A stretch of DNA of 64,000 nt, from assembly GCA_031119525.1 (NCBI GenBank), contig JAVHXO010000001.1:217580-281579 (forward strand), written 5' to 3'. Positions within the stretch are counted from its first letter, which is position 1. Every line of letters begins with the position of its first letter. The notes beneath the pieces were generated by a model. That model was not told where the DNA came from. It was given only the letters and a program-made list of their open reading frames with translations, and searched no databases. This document shows, one piece after another, positions 10,173 to 23,287 of this stretch. Origin of the DNA: Spiroplasma sp. Lineage in GTDB: Bacteria; Bacillota_I; Bacilli_A; Mycoplasmatales; VBWQ01. A program made the position numbers and the translations under genes.

Positions 10173-13148
10173 TTATTCAAGACCAACTGTTGTCGTTTGT
10201 GATGAATCAGCACTTAATGTTGTTTTAGTATCAGCTAATTTAATTGTTACCATCTTTGTTACCCCTTGATTTTCCATTGTTGTACCATATAAAACATCAC
10301 AGTTTTCCATTGTCCCTGGGCGATGAGTAACAATAATAAATTGTGTTGTTTGAGAAAAATTACGAACATAACGAGCAAATCGTTCTAAATTGGCTGGATC
10401 TAAAGGTGCTTCAACTTCATCTAAAATTGTTAATGGCAGTGGTTTAACTTTTAAAATTGCAAATAAAACTGCTAAAGCAACTAAAGATTTTTCACCACCT
10501 GATAATAAATTCAAATTACTAATTTTTTTTCCTGGCGGATTAGCTAAAACTTCAATTCCAGTATTTAAAATATCATCTGGTTGACTATAGCGTAATTGAC
10601 AATTCCCACCACCAAATAAAGTTTGAAAAGTTTCTGGTAGCACCTGATTAATTTGTTTGATTGTTGCATCAAATTTTTCAATCATAACTTTATCCATTTC
10701 ATCAATTGCTTGTAATAACTCCTTCACAGCAGTTGTTAATTCTTGATGTTTAGTTTTTAAATTTTGGTATCTTTGATTCTCAGTTTCATATTCTTCAATC
10801 GCATTAATGTTAACAAACCCTAAATCTTCCAAATCAGCACGTAATTTAAATACTAATTCTCTTGCTTGATCTTCATTATCTAATGGCTGATGATAAAGTT
10901 CAGCTGCCCGATCAAAAGTTAGATGATAAGTTTCAACTAAACGTTTTAAAATTTGTTCAACTTTATTTTCCAAATGAATTTTGGCTAATTTATCACTATT
11001 TAAATTAGTAATCACCGTATCATATTCTTGATCAAAGGCATAAACTTCATTTTCTAATCCTTGCATTTCCGTTAAACTCTGATGCTTTTCTTGCCGTAAT
11101 GTTTGCAATTGTAAATTAAAATTTTCCTGTTGATATTTATTTTTTTGATATTGAGCAAAAATATCATTTAATTCTTGATTATTATCTAAAACAATTTTTT
11201 TCCCAGTTAAATTTTGATATTGCGTTGATAATAACTGAGAACGATTTTCTAAATCAATAATTTCAGAGTTTAATTTACTAATTATTAAATCAGTTTTTAC
11301 TTTTTGAGTTTGGAAATTATTAATTTCTGCTTCAAAACTAGTAATTTGAATATTCAAATTAACTGATTCTTGTTCTAAATTTTTAATTTCCGTTTTTATT
11401 GCCTCAAGGTTATCATCTTTTTTTAACAAACTAAGATTACTATTATTTTGTCTTTGAAAACCACCAACAATCGCACCACCAGCTTTAACTAATTGACCAT
11501 CAAGCGTAACACATTGATATTTTGCTGCAATTAGTTGAGAAATTGCTCTAGCATTTTCTAAAGTTTCACAAACAATTGTTCTTGCTAAAAGAAAATCAAT
11601 CGCTTTCTGATAATTACTACTTTTTGTTGTCACTAAATTATTAGCAAAATCAATAAAACCTGTTTGACTATTAACAACAATCATATCTTCTTGAAAAACT
11701 GGGCGTACTTGAATTGTATTTAATGGTAAAAATGTCGCAATCCCAGCACGATTTTCTTTTAAGAAATTAACTGCTTTTGCTGCATCTTTATCAGTTTTAG
11801 TTACTAAATTTTTTAAATTATTACCAAGAACAACACTAATTGCTTGTTGGTATAATTCTGGTACTTCAATCAAATTAGCAACAATGTCGATTACACCATA
11901 TAAACTATTACGATTATTCAACACTGTCTCAACAGCAAAGTTTTTTTGTTTTTGTCGTTCTTGATTAGCAATAATAAAACCTAAATTAGCTTTCTTTGTT
12001 CCTAAAGTAGAATACAAATCATTTTTGGAAATTAAAACATCATCTTTTTGTAAAACAATATTTGCTAATTTATCATTCAATTGTTGTAAATTTTCTTGTT
12101 CTTGTTGGTGAATCACTTTTTTATGATTAATAATGTTTAATAAATCTTGAATATTTGTTGTTAATTTGCTAATTTCTGAAGCATTTTGAGTTTTTTCTCT
12201 CGCTTGTTTTGCTTGATCTTGCAAAACTTTTTTTTGCTGCTCCAAAATATTTAATAAATTATTAATATTAGTTAAGTTCATCTCCAAACTATTAATATTT
12301 TTATCTAATTCATAAGTTTTATTCTTTAAAAATTTTAATTTTTGTTGATGATTATCAATTTTTAACTTTAATGATTGATCAATTGCTTCATTTCTTGCAA
12401 TATTATTCGTTAATTCTTTTAGTTGATCTTGAAAAATTCGCCCATCTTTTACTAACAAGGTAATTTCATATTTTTTTAAGGTTTCACTAATCTCAAGATA
12501 GTTTTTAGCTTTTTGTGCTTGCTTTGCCAGTGGTTCAATTTTTCTTGAAATTTCACTAACAATATCTTCAACACGAACTAAATTTTCATTAGTTCGTTCT
12601 AATTTTCTTAAACTTTCTTCTTTTCTTTTCTTATATTTTGCCACACCAGCAGCTTCTTCAAATAAAGTTCGACGTTCTTCTGGTTTTGAATCAGCAAATT
12701 TGGAAACATTACCTTGACTAATAATTGCTAATGAACCCTTACTTAAACCAGTATCAATTACTAAATTTTGAACATCTTTTAAGCGCACACGAGTTTTATT
12801 AATATAATATTCATTTTCTGAACTATTACGATAAACTTTTCTAGTAATTTCAATTTCATTGAATGGCGAATTAAATTTTTTAGTTGAATTATCAAAAACT
12901 AATGTTACTTGCGCCATATTTAATGGTGCTTTACCTTGAGCACCGTTAAAAATAATATCATCAACTTTTTCACCACGTAAAGATTTAACCGATTGTTCGC
13001 CAAGAACTCACCGAATTGCATCATTAATATTAGATTTACCACTACCATTTGGTCCAACAATACCAACAATGTTAGTATTAAATTCAATTTTCAAATCGTC
13101 AGCAAAAGATTTAAACCCATGTGCTTCAATTCTTTTTAAGAAAGCCAT
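10173..13148 (-). CDS. smc: Chromosome segregation protein SMC
   Basis: SMC is the condensin-like ATPase that compacts and segregates the chromosome. The 991-residue protein starts MAFLKRIEAHGFKSFAD, with Walker A GPNGSGKS near residue 34 and QGNVSKF near 145. Two long coiled-coil arms flank a hinge (about 410-560, including GVIDIVANLIEV and GGAIVGGF). The C-terminal head has the signature LSGGEKSL and Walker B TILDEVEAPLD. The length is typical for mollicutes. A smaller product starting at the internal Met at 12917 would lose Walker A, so the start at 13148 is preferred; it follows GGTGAT. One TGA encodes Trp in IRWVLGEQ. Confidence 0.97.
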
Positions 13149-13403
13149 AAATATTATCACCTATAATATAATTTATTAAATTTATTTCACTTTGTTTCAA
13201 TTTATTGTTTCAATTTTATCATGGATTAGCAGATAAAACTGATATCGTAATATTAAAAATTTTAAAAATATTAATGATAAAGTAATAATAAATTTAAATC
13301 ATAATTCTAACTTTACAACAAAAAATCTGAATTTATCAAAAAAAATACTATAATTATTATAATGAATAATAAATTATTAAAGATAATAATGTGGGAGACA
13401 AAA

Positions 13404-14225
13404 ATGATCAATAATTTTAATCAGCAAATTAATAATTTGTGACAACTAATTATTTTATTAATTTTGCCTTTTACTTTATTAATTTTAATAACTAAAATTA
13501 ATCTAATTTTAACTGCTAATTACCAACAAAAATCACATAAAAAAAATTTACTAGCAGAAACAAATTTAACTTATGAAAAAATTGTCTTAATTTCATTTCA
13601 AGTTGTATTACTGGTTTTAAACCAAAAGTTTACTAATATTTTTTGAAATCAACTAATGCCATTTTTATCACTAATTTTATTGTTACAATTTATTATTTCG
13701 TTTAGTTTCCTAGTTAAAAGTAACAAAAAAAATAAATTAACTCCTAGTTCTTCAAATTTAAGTTTTATTATTTTGATTGCCATTATTTTTGGTCAATTTT
13801 TAATGATTTCATGAAAAATTCATAATTTATTATTAACAAACACCAATAATACTATTTTTGTTATAATAATATATAGTATTTTTACTTTGTTTATTTTTTG
13901 CCTTTTCAATGAAAATTTCTTAGTAATTAAATATTTAATTATTGAAACTTATCATATTTTAATTAATAAAAAAAATGATGAATTAATCAAAGTGAAAAAA
14001 AGTTTAACTATTTATAGTAAAACAAAAGCAATTGCTACATTATGAAATTTTGCAAATTGAAAAAAGCAACAAACAAATGAGATTGAAAATTTAAATAACA
14101 ACAAGAACACAATTAAACAACAATTTGTGTTATTTATTATTGCTTGAATTAATCTTGGAAAAAAAAATATTATTAAACTACAAAAAATTATTATTAATGG
14201 TTGAAAGATTAGCTTAATTGAATAA
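13404..14225 (+). CDS. Multi-pass membrane protein of unknown function
   Basis: This 273-residue protein has about four hydrophobic segments in its first 165 residues (starting near 14, 51, 72 and 106, with another near 140) and a charged, probably cytoplasmic C-terminal part. I recognise no family. The start follows GTGGGAGAC. It lies 50 bases upstream of the ABC permease on the same strand, so it could be an accessory part of that exporter. Several TGA codons encode Trp. Confidence 0.75.
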
Positions 14226-14275
14226 TAAATCCTGTACTTAAAGTAAAATTTTAAGAAAGGATAAATACTGAAAAA

Positions 14276-17200
14276 ATGGAGAAATTAAAACAGAAGAAAA
14301 TTAAAAAACCTAAAGACAAAAAAAGTTATCTCAACTTATTATTATTTAAAAATGCTGCAAAACAAGCATTCCGGAATAAAATACAGTTAATTGGGTTAGC
14401 AGTTTTAGTTTTGCTTTCATCAACAATTTTTTCTTTGATGCAAACTAGTTTAACTCGGGTTGACACACAATATAAAAATTTGATTTCTGAAGAGCAATCT
14501 AATATTCATGATTTTATTTTTGACCCTTACAATACTGCAAAACTAACTAATGATTTACCAGAACCAAATCATCCAGAACATCCTGATGATCCAGCAGCAG
14601 CAATTGAAAATCAACAGTTATATTTGAATGAAATTGCTAATAACCCTAACAATAGTTTTATTTGAGATCGGGTTGAGGCTCGAACTTTACAACTTAACAA
14701 TCATAATGATCCCAAAGTATTAAAACTAATTGCTTATAATAAAGATGCTAGAATTGATAAATTAATTATTAATCATGGGTTTAATATTGGTGAAAATCCT
14801 AATGAGATTGTGCCAATTGAAAAACAAACAGTTATTAATAAAGAATTTGCTAATAAAAATAATTTAATAATTGGTGATGTTATTAGAGTGCAGTTGGATG
14901 AAAAAGGTGATAGTTTAAAAGTAGACTATGATATCACTAATCCAGCGTACAATAACTATAATTGATTAAAAATAGTTGGTTTTGGTGGCTCAGCTGATTT
15001 TATTACACCAATTATTGATCAAACAACACCATTACCAAATAAAACTAAAGAGGGAATTTTATATGTTGAACCAACAAAATTTGGTTTTGCCAGCAGATTA
15101 AAAGTTGATAATAACTGATTATGATTTCATAATAAAAGTAAAGATTGAATTGGTACAGCATCTAGTAAAGATACTGAAGTTTATTATGTTGGTAAATCAA
15201 CAATGACAGAAAAAAATGATCTAACAGAAATTTCAAACTTTTTCAAAGCTCGTTATGTTGATATTAGTAATGCTGGTGCTAATTTAGTTTATCGGCTTGG
15301 TGATAGTAATTATCGTTTTAATAGTCGAACATCAACTTTACCAGGCACAATTCAAGCCTTCAAATCATTATTAATTGCTTTATTATTAATTGTTTTAGTA
15401 ATTACCGGGATTACTGTTATCTTAATTACTTTCAAAAACATTGATAATTCAAAACCACAAATCGGAATTTTAAAATCATTAGGTTATTCTAATTGAAAAA
15501 TTTTAATTACCTCACTTGCTTATCCAATGTTTGCAGCATTGATTGGTACAATTTTAGTTTTCTTTCCAGCATCGGGATTACAAATCTTGGTTGTTAATAC
15601 TTTTGCTAATTATTTTAATTTAAACTTTGGTAGTTTTGTCTTTGATGGTTTAGGTTACTTATATTGTTTATTATTAACTTTTGGTTTTTTATCAATTATT
15701 GCGTGAATTATTAGTGCTCTAACAGTAGTTAAAAATCCAATTGTTTTAATTAAAAATATTTCAAATAATCGTGATTCATTGTTCAAAAAATTTATTAAAA
15801 AGATTAGTGGTAACGCTACCTTCTTAACAAGATTTCGATTAGCATTATTTACTTCATCAATTGGGAAGATGTTAGCAGTATTTTTAACAATGTTTTTAGG
15901 AACTGTGCTAATGACAACAGCAATTATTGGACCAAAAATCATGACTGACAATCAACGAAATACTTATACTGGTATGAATTATCAAACTTTAACAGAATAT
16001 GTTAATCCAACTTATAACTCACCATTTAGTTTTTATAAGACTTATAACCCTAATAGTACACCTTGAGATTATGAAATAACAAAACATGGCGATGATTATG
16101 TATACAAACACCCAAAACGAACTAATGAACAATTTGCCCAAGAATTAATTGATAATAATATTAATCCAGAAGCTTATGCACCAATTACTCCTGATCCGAC
16201 TGATCAAAGTTCATTATTAACTTTAGGTTTAAATCATTTAACTTACTTATATGGCAAAATGTTTACTAAAAACTTTCTTGATGGTTTAGATGCTAGTACA
16301 ACTGATCCAACGTTTTTAATGTTTATTCTCCCAATGGCGTGACCTGAAGGTTTACCAATTCATAACCTTGCTCAAGCATCAGATATTTATAGTTTAGAGC
16401 AGTACCAAACTGCGAGAACTTTTTATATTAATTATCGTTCAACAATCGCGATGGACTTAAATCCTAATGTCAGTGCTGATAATAATAAAAAACAACTTGA
16501 TAAAAATAAATTTACTACTTTTGTTAGCGCTGCTGGCGCTTGAAATAGCGATGAAGCTAATTTTAAAACTGACTTAGCTAATTTTGAATTTGATGCAAGT
16601 GATAACTCTTATCCATGACATATTGCAAATGAATCAGAATTATTTGATCATCCTAATCCAATTGATGATCAAATGCAAAATCAGTGAATTAGAAAAATGC
16701 TAATTTGATACTACGCAATATTTTATAATCGCGTTGGTCAAGCAATTGCCCAAGGAACATATACAAAATCACCATACTTCATTAAACAAAATATTGCTAA
16801 AGCCTTCGAAAATCCTGATGGTAAGTTTAATATTAGTTTTAATGTTGTTCCTTTTGATAAAAATACTGATGAATTAGGTACTTATTTTGTTGGTACTTCA
16901 GAACAACAATTCAATAATAAACCATATTCAATTAAAATTTATGGTTTACAAAATGAAAAAAATCTGCAAAAATCATCATTAATGCAACTATATAATAGTA
17001 ATGGTCATAGTTTAAATGATACTTTAGAAAGAAAAAATGATCGTGGTGAAATTAATATCGTTATCAACCAAACAGTTGCTAAACAACTAAACCTAAAAGA
17101 AAACCAAACATTTAAAATGTCAGCTAATGGTAATGTTTTAAAGACAAATCAAGATCCAGAGCTTCCTAATCAATATACCCCAATTGACTTAAACAAAATT

Positions 17201-18274
17201 GATTTTAGTGGCATTAATAATGATGACCCAGTGCCTGATGGTGAAAATAATGTTACACTTAAAACATTTACTACGAAATATAGTCAAATTCCAAAAACTA
17301 ACACTAGTGGTGCTTACCCAAATGGTGGATCTAATGCGACACCAATGTTAAAAGAAATTAATCAAGGTAATGTTGTGGTTGAACCAGAAAATGAATGAAC
17401 AGAATTTAAAGTTGCTGGAATTTACAATGGTTATGGTCAACCAACAGCTTATATTGCTAAAGATAATGCTGATCAATTATTACATTTTGATCAAACAAAA
17501 ATGGTTTTATACAAACTTTATCAAAAAGAATGACAAACTAAAGGGATTGTTAATGGAATTGATTTTAGTTTTTTAGCTGATAATGATTATGAGGAATTTA
17601 AAAAATTACCAGAATCTGACCCATTAAAAGTTATTTTTAATAATGAATTCCCAATCTTCAATTTTAAATTTTCAAGTTCTAATAAATTAGTTGATATTAC
17701 TGAATCATTCTCAGTTTCGCAAGCATATGGTGATTATAGTGCGGTCGGTATGAATGGTGGCCAAGATACTACTGATAAAAAAATTTATCCAGTTTATGGT
17801 GAAGGTACTGCTGTTAATGTCTTGCCATTATATGTTCACCAACAATTATTAGAACAAATTACCCAATTAGTTAATACCGTCTTATTATTCTTTATTGTTT
17901 TCTCACTAATTATTTCATTCTTTATTATTTTATTAACAAGTAACTTAGTAATTTATGAAAATCGTAAGATTATAGCAACAATGAAAACTTTAGGTTATAG
18001 TAATGGTAAAATTACTAATATTGTTATTGGTATGTATTTACCAATCATTATTGCAACTTGAATTATTGGAACACCAATTGGATGAGTTATTGTTAATGCG
18101 ATTACTAACTACTTAGCATTTAATACAACTTGAGTGCTACCATTATTATTTGCTTGATGATTACCACTTGTTGTTGGTGTCATTGTTTTAGGTATTTATG
18201 CTACTACCTTTATTATTGAATGACAAGCAATGAAAAAAATTCGACCATTACAAATATTGAATGAAACTAATTAG
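14276..18274 (+). CDS. FtsX-type ABC transporter permease, large two-domain form
   Basis: This 1332-residue permease has a helix near residues 36-58, a large outside domain (about 60-360), three helices (about 363-388, 409-435, 461-485), a further helix (about 528-556), a second large outside domain (about 560-1195) and three final helices (about 1197-1226, 1248-1272, 1286-1315). The sequences after the helices (KPQIGILKSLGYSN and NRKIIATMKTLGYSN) are the coupling segments typical of FtsX/MacB-family permeases. Such proteins extrude lipoproteins or peptides, or transmit mechanical force. The ATPase follows six bases downstream of the stop, giving a two-gene exporter. Two FtsX units are fused in one chain, so one chain may serve as the full permease. 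Confidence 0.88.
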
Positions 18275-18298
18275 GATATCGTGGAGGAAAAAAATAAT

Positions 18299-19237
18299 AT
18301 GGCAAAAATAAAAAAAGATAAAAAAAATAGTAAACCAGAAATTATTAAAAAACATGCAACCACCGATCAGGGTGAAACTAAAAAAGACGAAAAAAGTGAA
18401 AAAAAAGCACGCAAAGAATTTAAAGAGCGCGAGCGAAAATTAAGTAAGATTACTAAACGCCATTCAAAAGAGATTTTAGAAGGTAAAATTGTTTCAATTA
18501 ATAATAATATCCCTAATATTGAAGAAAATATTATTGAATTATTTGATGTTAAGAAATCTTATTTAACGGGTGATTTAGAATACGAAGTTTTAAAGGGTGT
18601 TAATTTAGCAATTAAAAAAGAAACTTTTGTCGTAATTTTAGGTCCCAGTGGTTCTGGTAAAACAACGTTGTTAAATATTATTTCTGGTTTAGATAAAGCT
18701 AATCAAGGTGATGTTTTTGTTTCCGGTTATAACTTGTCGTTATTAAAAGATAGCCACCTAACAAAGTTTAGGAGAGATAATGTTGGGTTTATCTTCCAAC
18801 AATATAATTTATTAACAAACTTAACAGCGAGAGAAAATGCTGAAGTTGGCGAAAATCTAGCTAAAACAAAAAATAAAGAGTTAGGAATTGAAGAAATTTT
18901 TAAGGTAATTGAGATGGATCAACATATGAATAAATTTCCAAGTCAATTATCTGGTGGTCAACAACAGCGAGTTTCAATTGGTCGAGCTTTAGCTAAAAAC
19001 CCAAAAATCTTATTTTGTGATGAACCAACTGGTGCTTTGGATGAAGAGATGGGTCGTAAAGTTTTAGAAATTTTATTGGATGTTAATAAAGCCTTTAAAA
19101 CCTCAGTGATTATGGTTACCCATAACCCAAACTTTCAATATGTTGCTGATACTGTGATTAATGTTCGCAATGGTATTATCACCAGTGTTAAACATAATGC
19201 TCACCCCAAGAAACCTAGTGAGATTAGTTGGGGTTAA
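18299..19237 (+). CDS. ABC transporter ATPase (LolD/MacB type) with basic N-terminal extension
   Basis: This 312-residue ATPase energises the upstream permease. Walker A GPSGSGKTT is at residues 115-123; the Q-loop FIFQQYNLL, signature LSGGQQQR and Walker B ILFCDEPTGALDEE follow, with VTHN as the H-loop. The first 75 residues are a lysine/glutamate-rich extension absent from ordinary LolD/MacB ATPases. The ATG at 18299 is preferred over the GTG at 18281 because GGAGG lies at 18283-18287, between them. Confidence 0.93.
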   Translation: MAKIKKDKKNSKPEIIKKHATTDQGETKKDEKSEKKARKEFKERERKLSKITKRHSKEILEGKIVSINNNIPNIEENIIELFDVKKSYLTGDLEYEVLKGVNLAIKKETFVVILGPSGSGKTTLLNIISGLDKANQGDVFVSGYNLSLLKDSHLTKFRRDNVGFIFQQYNLLTNLTARENAEVGENLAKTKNKELGIEEIFKVIEMDQHMNKFPSQLSGGQQQRVSIGRALAKNPKILFCDEPTGALDEEMGRKVLEILLDVNKAFKTSVIMVTHNPNFQYVADTVINVRNGIITSVKHNAHPKKPSEISWG

Positions 19238-19248
19238 AATCGGATATA

Positions 19249-19280
19249 AAAAATCTCATAACGTTAAGTTATGAGATTTT
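19249..19280. terminator. Bidirectional terminator between the ABC exporter and sepF
   Basis: The arms AAAATCTCATAAC and GTTATGAGATTTT pair around a short loop, with T-rich sequence on both outgoing strands. It separates the convergent ATPase and sepF genes. Confidence 0.9.
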
Positions 19281-19287
19281 ATTTTGT

Positions 19288-19590
19288 TTAACCATTAAGT
19301 TTAAATTCATAAATATCAACAGCATGTTTTTTAATATCTAAATCTAAGACATAAGCAATGCCACAAAGGAAGTCAATAATTCTCCTACGATCGCCAATAA
19401 TCGTATTCTCCAGATTTAACTTAACTGATTTCCTTGCCACTAAAGCATTAGCAATAATTTCAACTTCTTCATAAGTTTGGGGGCTAAATTCTTTAACTAA
19501 ATTGTTTGGTTCTTCTTTTTGAAAAACATTACTCTCAGCTAAAGGTGAAGGATTAATATCTTTTTGATTTTTTGCTTTTCATCAAGCCAT
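19288..19590 (-). CDS. sepF: Cell division protein SepF
   Basis: SepF is the membrane-binding FtsZ partner that aligns FtsZ filaments. The 100-residue protein has the domain signature FSPQTYEEVEIIANALVARK, SVKLNLENTI, and GDRRRIIDFLCGIAYVLD, all typical of SepF. The N-terminus (MAWWKAKNQ) could form the short amphipathic membrane anchor. It is too interrupted by TGA=Trp codons to appear as an ORF under the standard code. The start follows GGAGGTGA, and the gene lies 16 bases after ftsZ. Confidence 0.88.
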
Positions 19591-19606
19591 TTATTTCACC
19601 TCCATA

Positions 19607-20773
19607 TTATTCTCTGCGTTTTCTTAAAAAGGCTGGTAGATCATCGTTTTCTAATAATGATTCAGTAATATCTTTTTGATAATTTTTTTCTTGCTTTCCT
19701 TGTTGATCTTGAAAGTTTTTAATTGATGAAGCAGAGGTATTATTTAAATGTTGAGTATTATTAATAAAATCTAAAATGTTAACTTTATTATTAAAATTAT
19801 TAGTTGAAGCTCGTTTATGGTCTTCAAATCCAGTGGCAATTACTGTGACAATCATCGCATCATTTAAATGTTCATTAATGGCAACACCAAAAATAATATT
19901 AACTTCATTACCAGCAGCTTCACGCACAACATCAACAGCAATATTAGCATCAATCAATGTCATAGTTGTACCACCAGTAACATTCAAAATTAAATTCTTT
20001 GCCCCTTTGATAGTAACATCATCAAGCAAGGGTGAAGAAATTGCTTTTAAGGCTGATTCTTTCGCTTTATTTTCACCTTTCCCCATACCAATTCCAAATA
20101 AAGCACTACCTTTATTTTGTAAAATAGTTCGCACATCAGCAAAATCTAAGTTAATCAATGCTGGTACAGCAATTAAATCAGTAATTGTTTGAACCCCCTG
20201 ACGTAAAATATTATCTGCTTCTCGAAAAGAATCTTTTAAAGGAATATTACCAATAACATGAAGTAATTTATCATTAGAAATAATAATTATCGCATCAACT
20301 TGTTTTCGTAATTTTTCAATTCCCATTGCAGCATAAGAATTTCTTTGACGACCTTCAAATTTAAAAGGTTTAGTAATAATTGCGATTGTTAGAGCACCAG
20401 ACTCTTTAGCAATCCGGGCAACAATGTGGGCAGCACCAGTTCCAGTACCACCACCCATACCAGCAGCAACAAAAACCATATCAGCACCTTCAAGTGCTTT
20501 TTTAATTTCTGATTCACTCTCAATTGCTGCTTGTTGACCAATTTCTGGATTAGCGCCCGCCCCTAAACCTTTAGATAATTCTTTACCTAAAATAATGCGA
20601 TTTTTTGCTTTAGATGCGGCTAAAACTTGAGCATCAGTATTAGCAACATAAAATTCAACACCTTGAACGCCTGCTTCAATCATACGATTAACAGCATTAT
20701 TACCAGCGCCCCCAACACCAATAACCTTAATTATTGCAACTTGTTCAAATTGTGCAGTATTATTAATTTCCAT
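19607..20773 (-). CDS. ftsZ: Cell division GTPase FtsZ
   Basis: FtsZ is the tubulin-like protein that forms the division ring. The nucleotide loop [13 protein letters not shown] is at about residues 19-31 and the tubulin signature GGGTGTG at 107-113. The NxxNxDxAD-type region is present as [11 protein letters not shown], and the C-terminal tail ends [10 protein letters not shown], the FtsA/SepF-binding peptide. The length of 388 residues is normal. GGAGGTAAAA precedes the ATG. Confidence 0.98.
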   Translation of the reverse strand: MEINNTAQFEQVAIIKVIGVGGAGNNAVNRMIEAGVQGVEFYVANTDAQVLAASKAKNRIILGKELSKGLGAGANPEIGQQAAIESESEIKKALEGADMVFVAAGMGGGTGTGAAHIVARIAKESGALTIAIITKPFKFEGRQRNSYAAMGIEKLRKQVDAIIIISNDKLLHVIGNIPLKDSFREADNILRQGVQTITDLIAVPALINLDFADVRTILQNKGSALFGIGMGKGENKAKESALKAISSPLLDDVTIKGAKNLILNVTGGTTMTLIDANIAVDVVREAAGNEVNIIFGVAINEHLNDAMIVTVIATGFEDHKRASTNNFNNKVNILDFINNTQHLNNTSASSIKNFQDQQGKQEKNYQKDITESLLENDDLPAFLRKRRE

Positions 20774-20818
20774 ATTTATATTTTTACCTCCGTTATTTTT
20801 AATATTTTTAGCAATTAT

Positions 20819-22108
20819 CTAATTATCATTATACTGATAATTTAAATTTAAAGGTGAATGATATTGATTTACATCAGTTTTATTAGCATTATCTGCAGTT
20901 GTTAGAGCACTTGATACCGAATCTTTATTAATCATTACCTTACCAGGGTTATTAATTGATGAAATTAAGACATTATTAAACAGATTTAAATTATGTTGAT
21001 AATTTGTGATACCAATTAATGTTGCTCACTCATAATTATCAATCCCTGGGATTGTATTAGTAATGAAAGATACATTACTTAACTTATTAAAACTCTTAAT
21101 ATAACTACTAAATCCAGGTAAGTTAATTGTTTGACCAGTAAAAACAATCTCAATATTGGGATCTTTATCAAGAATATCAACTAAAAAACTCTCAATATGT
21201 TCAACAATTTCATCCAATTGATTGCGAACAGTAATTTGCAAATCGGCTTTACTTAAAGTAACGATTCGTTTTGTTTCTTGATCAAAATACTTATCAACAA
21301 CTAAATCACTCAAATAATCACTATTGACATTAATAATCTTTGTTAAATATTTGATTGCCTTACTATAACTACAACGCATCTTTGTCATTAAACCTTTAGC
21401 AATTTGGTTAAAACCAATTTTTATATTATGAATTGCATATAACGCTGAATTTGAAAAAACGCTGATTTTAGTAGTATTTCAACCTCAATCAATCAATACT
21501 AAATTATTAAAATTATTATGTAAATTAAAGACTAAAGCAAATTGTTCTAACATAGTAGATAATAATTCACATTTAGCAGCTTTTAATACTTCCAATTGGG
21601 AATTATAAATTGCTTTTGGTAAAGAATAAATTAAGCTTTCAAGGTAAATAATTTGGCCTTGAACATTTAAAGGAAAAGAATTAGGGAAATTTTTATTATC
21701 AACTTTAAAATCATATGGTTTAGTCAAACAAATAACTTCATCTTGATCAATACTAATATTTTTTGTCATCTCAATTACTTGATTAATATCATTATTAGTA
21801 ATTGTATGGTTAACTTCTTTAAAATCAAGCATTGCTCGTGATTGATAAATCTTTAAATTATTTGATGGTAAATTTAAAGCAATCCTTTCAATTTTAATTT
21901 TTAAAAGTTGATTAATTTTATCAAGGACTGTTCGTAAAAGTTTACCAGTTAGTTCTGGATTAATCACAACACCACCTTCAGCATATTGCTCACTATTAAG
22001 TACTTCTTTATAAAGTACTTGAATATGGTTATTAACATAACGATTAACCATAATTTTTAAATTGAAGTCATCAATTTGACAAACAACGTATAATTCTTGT
22101 TCAGACAT
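20819..22108 (-). CDS. ftsA: Cell division protein FtsA (divergent)
   Basis: This 429-residue actin-like protein lies between rsmH and ftsZ, the standard position of ftsA. Visible features are the N-terminal VCQIDDFNLKIMV strand pair, a central ATP-binding segment LIDWGWNTTKISVF (about residues 205-218), and FNQIAKGL where FtsA has its GGxxIT element. The phosphate-binding loop is usually DxGxGTT; here it reads DWGWNTT, so ATP binding may be altered. The C-terminus is long and hydrophilic with no obvious amphipathic membrane helix. Assignment rests on position and the actin-fold motifs. Confidence 0.82.
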
Positions 22109-22155
22109 TTTTATTAATATTCCCTTTCTTACTATTTCCCTAATTCTTCTTTTTT

Positions 22156-23097
22156 TTAATTTATTCTTTCAATTACCCTTAATTTAGCACTACGACTTCG
22201 AGGGTTGGATTCAATTTCTTCCTGACTAGGAATAATTGGTTTTTTAGTAATAATCTTGTAATCACTTTGTCAATTACTAATAATTGGCAATTTAGCAAAT
22301 ACTTCAGCTTGTGGGTCTTTAATCGCTTCAAGAAAAATATTCTTAACAATCCGATCTTCTAAAGAATGAAAACTAATAACAACAATTCGTCCTTTTGGAT
22401 TTAATAATTTCAAAGCCTGTAATAATGAAAATTGTAAACTATGCAATTCATTATTAACAGCAATCCTAATTGCTTGATAAGTTTTCTTCGCTGGGTGATG
22501 ATTTTTATTTTTTTGTTTTGCTGGTAAAGATTTTTTTATAATGTTTGTTAATTGCTCAGTTGTATCAATTGGTTTTTTTGCTCGCAAATTAACAATATTT
22601 TTGGCAATTTGATTAGCAAAAGACTCTTCACCATAAGTTTTAATAATATTTCTTAAATCTTGATAACTATAAGTATTAACAAGATCTCAAGCACTAAACT
22701 TTTGGTTTTGATCCATCCGCATATCTAAACGACTATTAGTTTTATAACTAAATCCTCGAGTTTCATCATCAACCTGCGGTGAAGAAATTCCCAAATCGTA
22801 AATAATGCCATCAACTTTAGTAATATTTCTTTGCAATAATTCATGTTGTAAATTAACAAAGTTACTTTTAATTAAAAAATATTGTTTACCATATTGTTTT
22901 AATAAAGCATTACTATCATCAAGTGCTGTTTGATCTAAATCAAAAGCATATAATTTACCAGTTGTTAACTGCTCTAAAATTGCTCTACTATGTCCTGCTC
23001 GACCTAAAGTACAGTCAACATAAATGCCATCTGGTTTAATTTCCAATAAAATAACTGATTCTTGTAACATAACTGGTGTGTGTGATAAATTTTTCAT
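22156..23097 (-). CDS. rsmH: 16S rRNA (cytosine-1402-N4)-methyltransferase RsmH
   Basis: RsmH (MraW) methylates C1402 in the decoding centre. The 313-residue protein has the N-terminal [10 protein letters not shown], the SAM-binding region [11 protein letters not shown] near residues 27-37, [20 protein letters not shown], and the C-terminal [17 protein letters not shown]. It opens the division cluster. The transcription regulator gene mraZ, which usually precedes it, is not present in the 190 bases upstream. Two TGA codons encode Trp. Confidence 0.95.
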
Positions 23098-23287
23098 AAA
23101 TTAAAACTCTTTTAAAGCTGTACCAGCTTGTATTAATTAATCTTTTGTTTCATTATTTTTGGCCAAGCAACATCTGATTTTCACCCATAGTTTACCACTA
23201 CTACCCTTATTATATGACAATAACAAAAAAATGCAAAAGATTTACTAAATTTATTAATATTTTAACGAACAAAACTGTTAATTTATC

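Noticed and set aside
19776..20192. Open frame opposite ftsZ
   Set aside because: It is the antisense shadow of a strongly conserved gene, with no ribosome site or family match.
23098..23287. mraZ or another small gene upstream of rsmH
   Set aside because: No reading frame with a start and ribosome site fits, in either direction.
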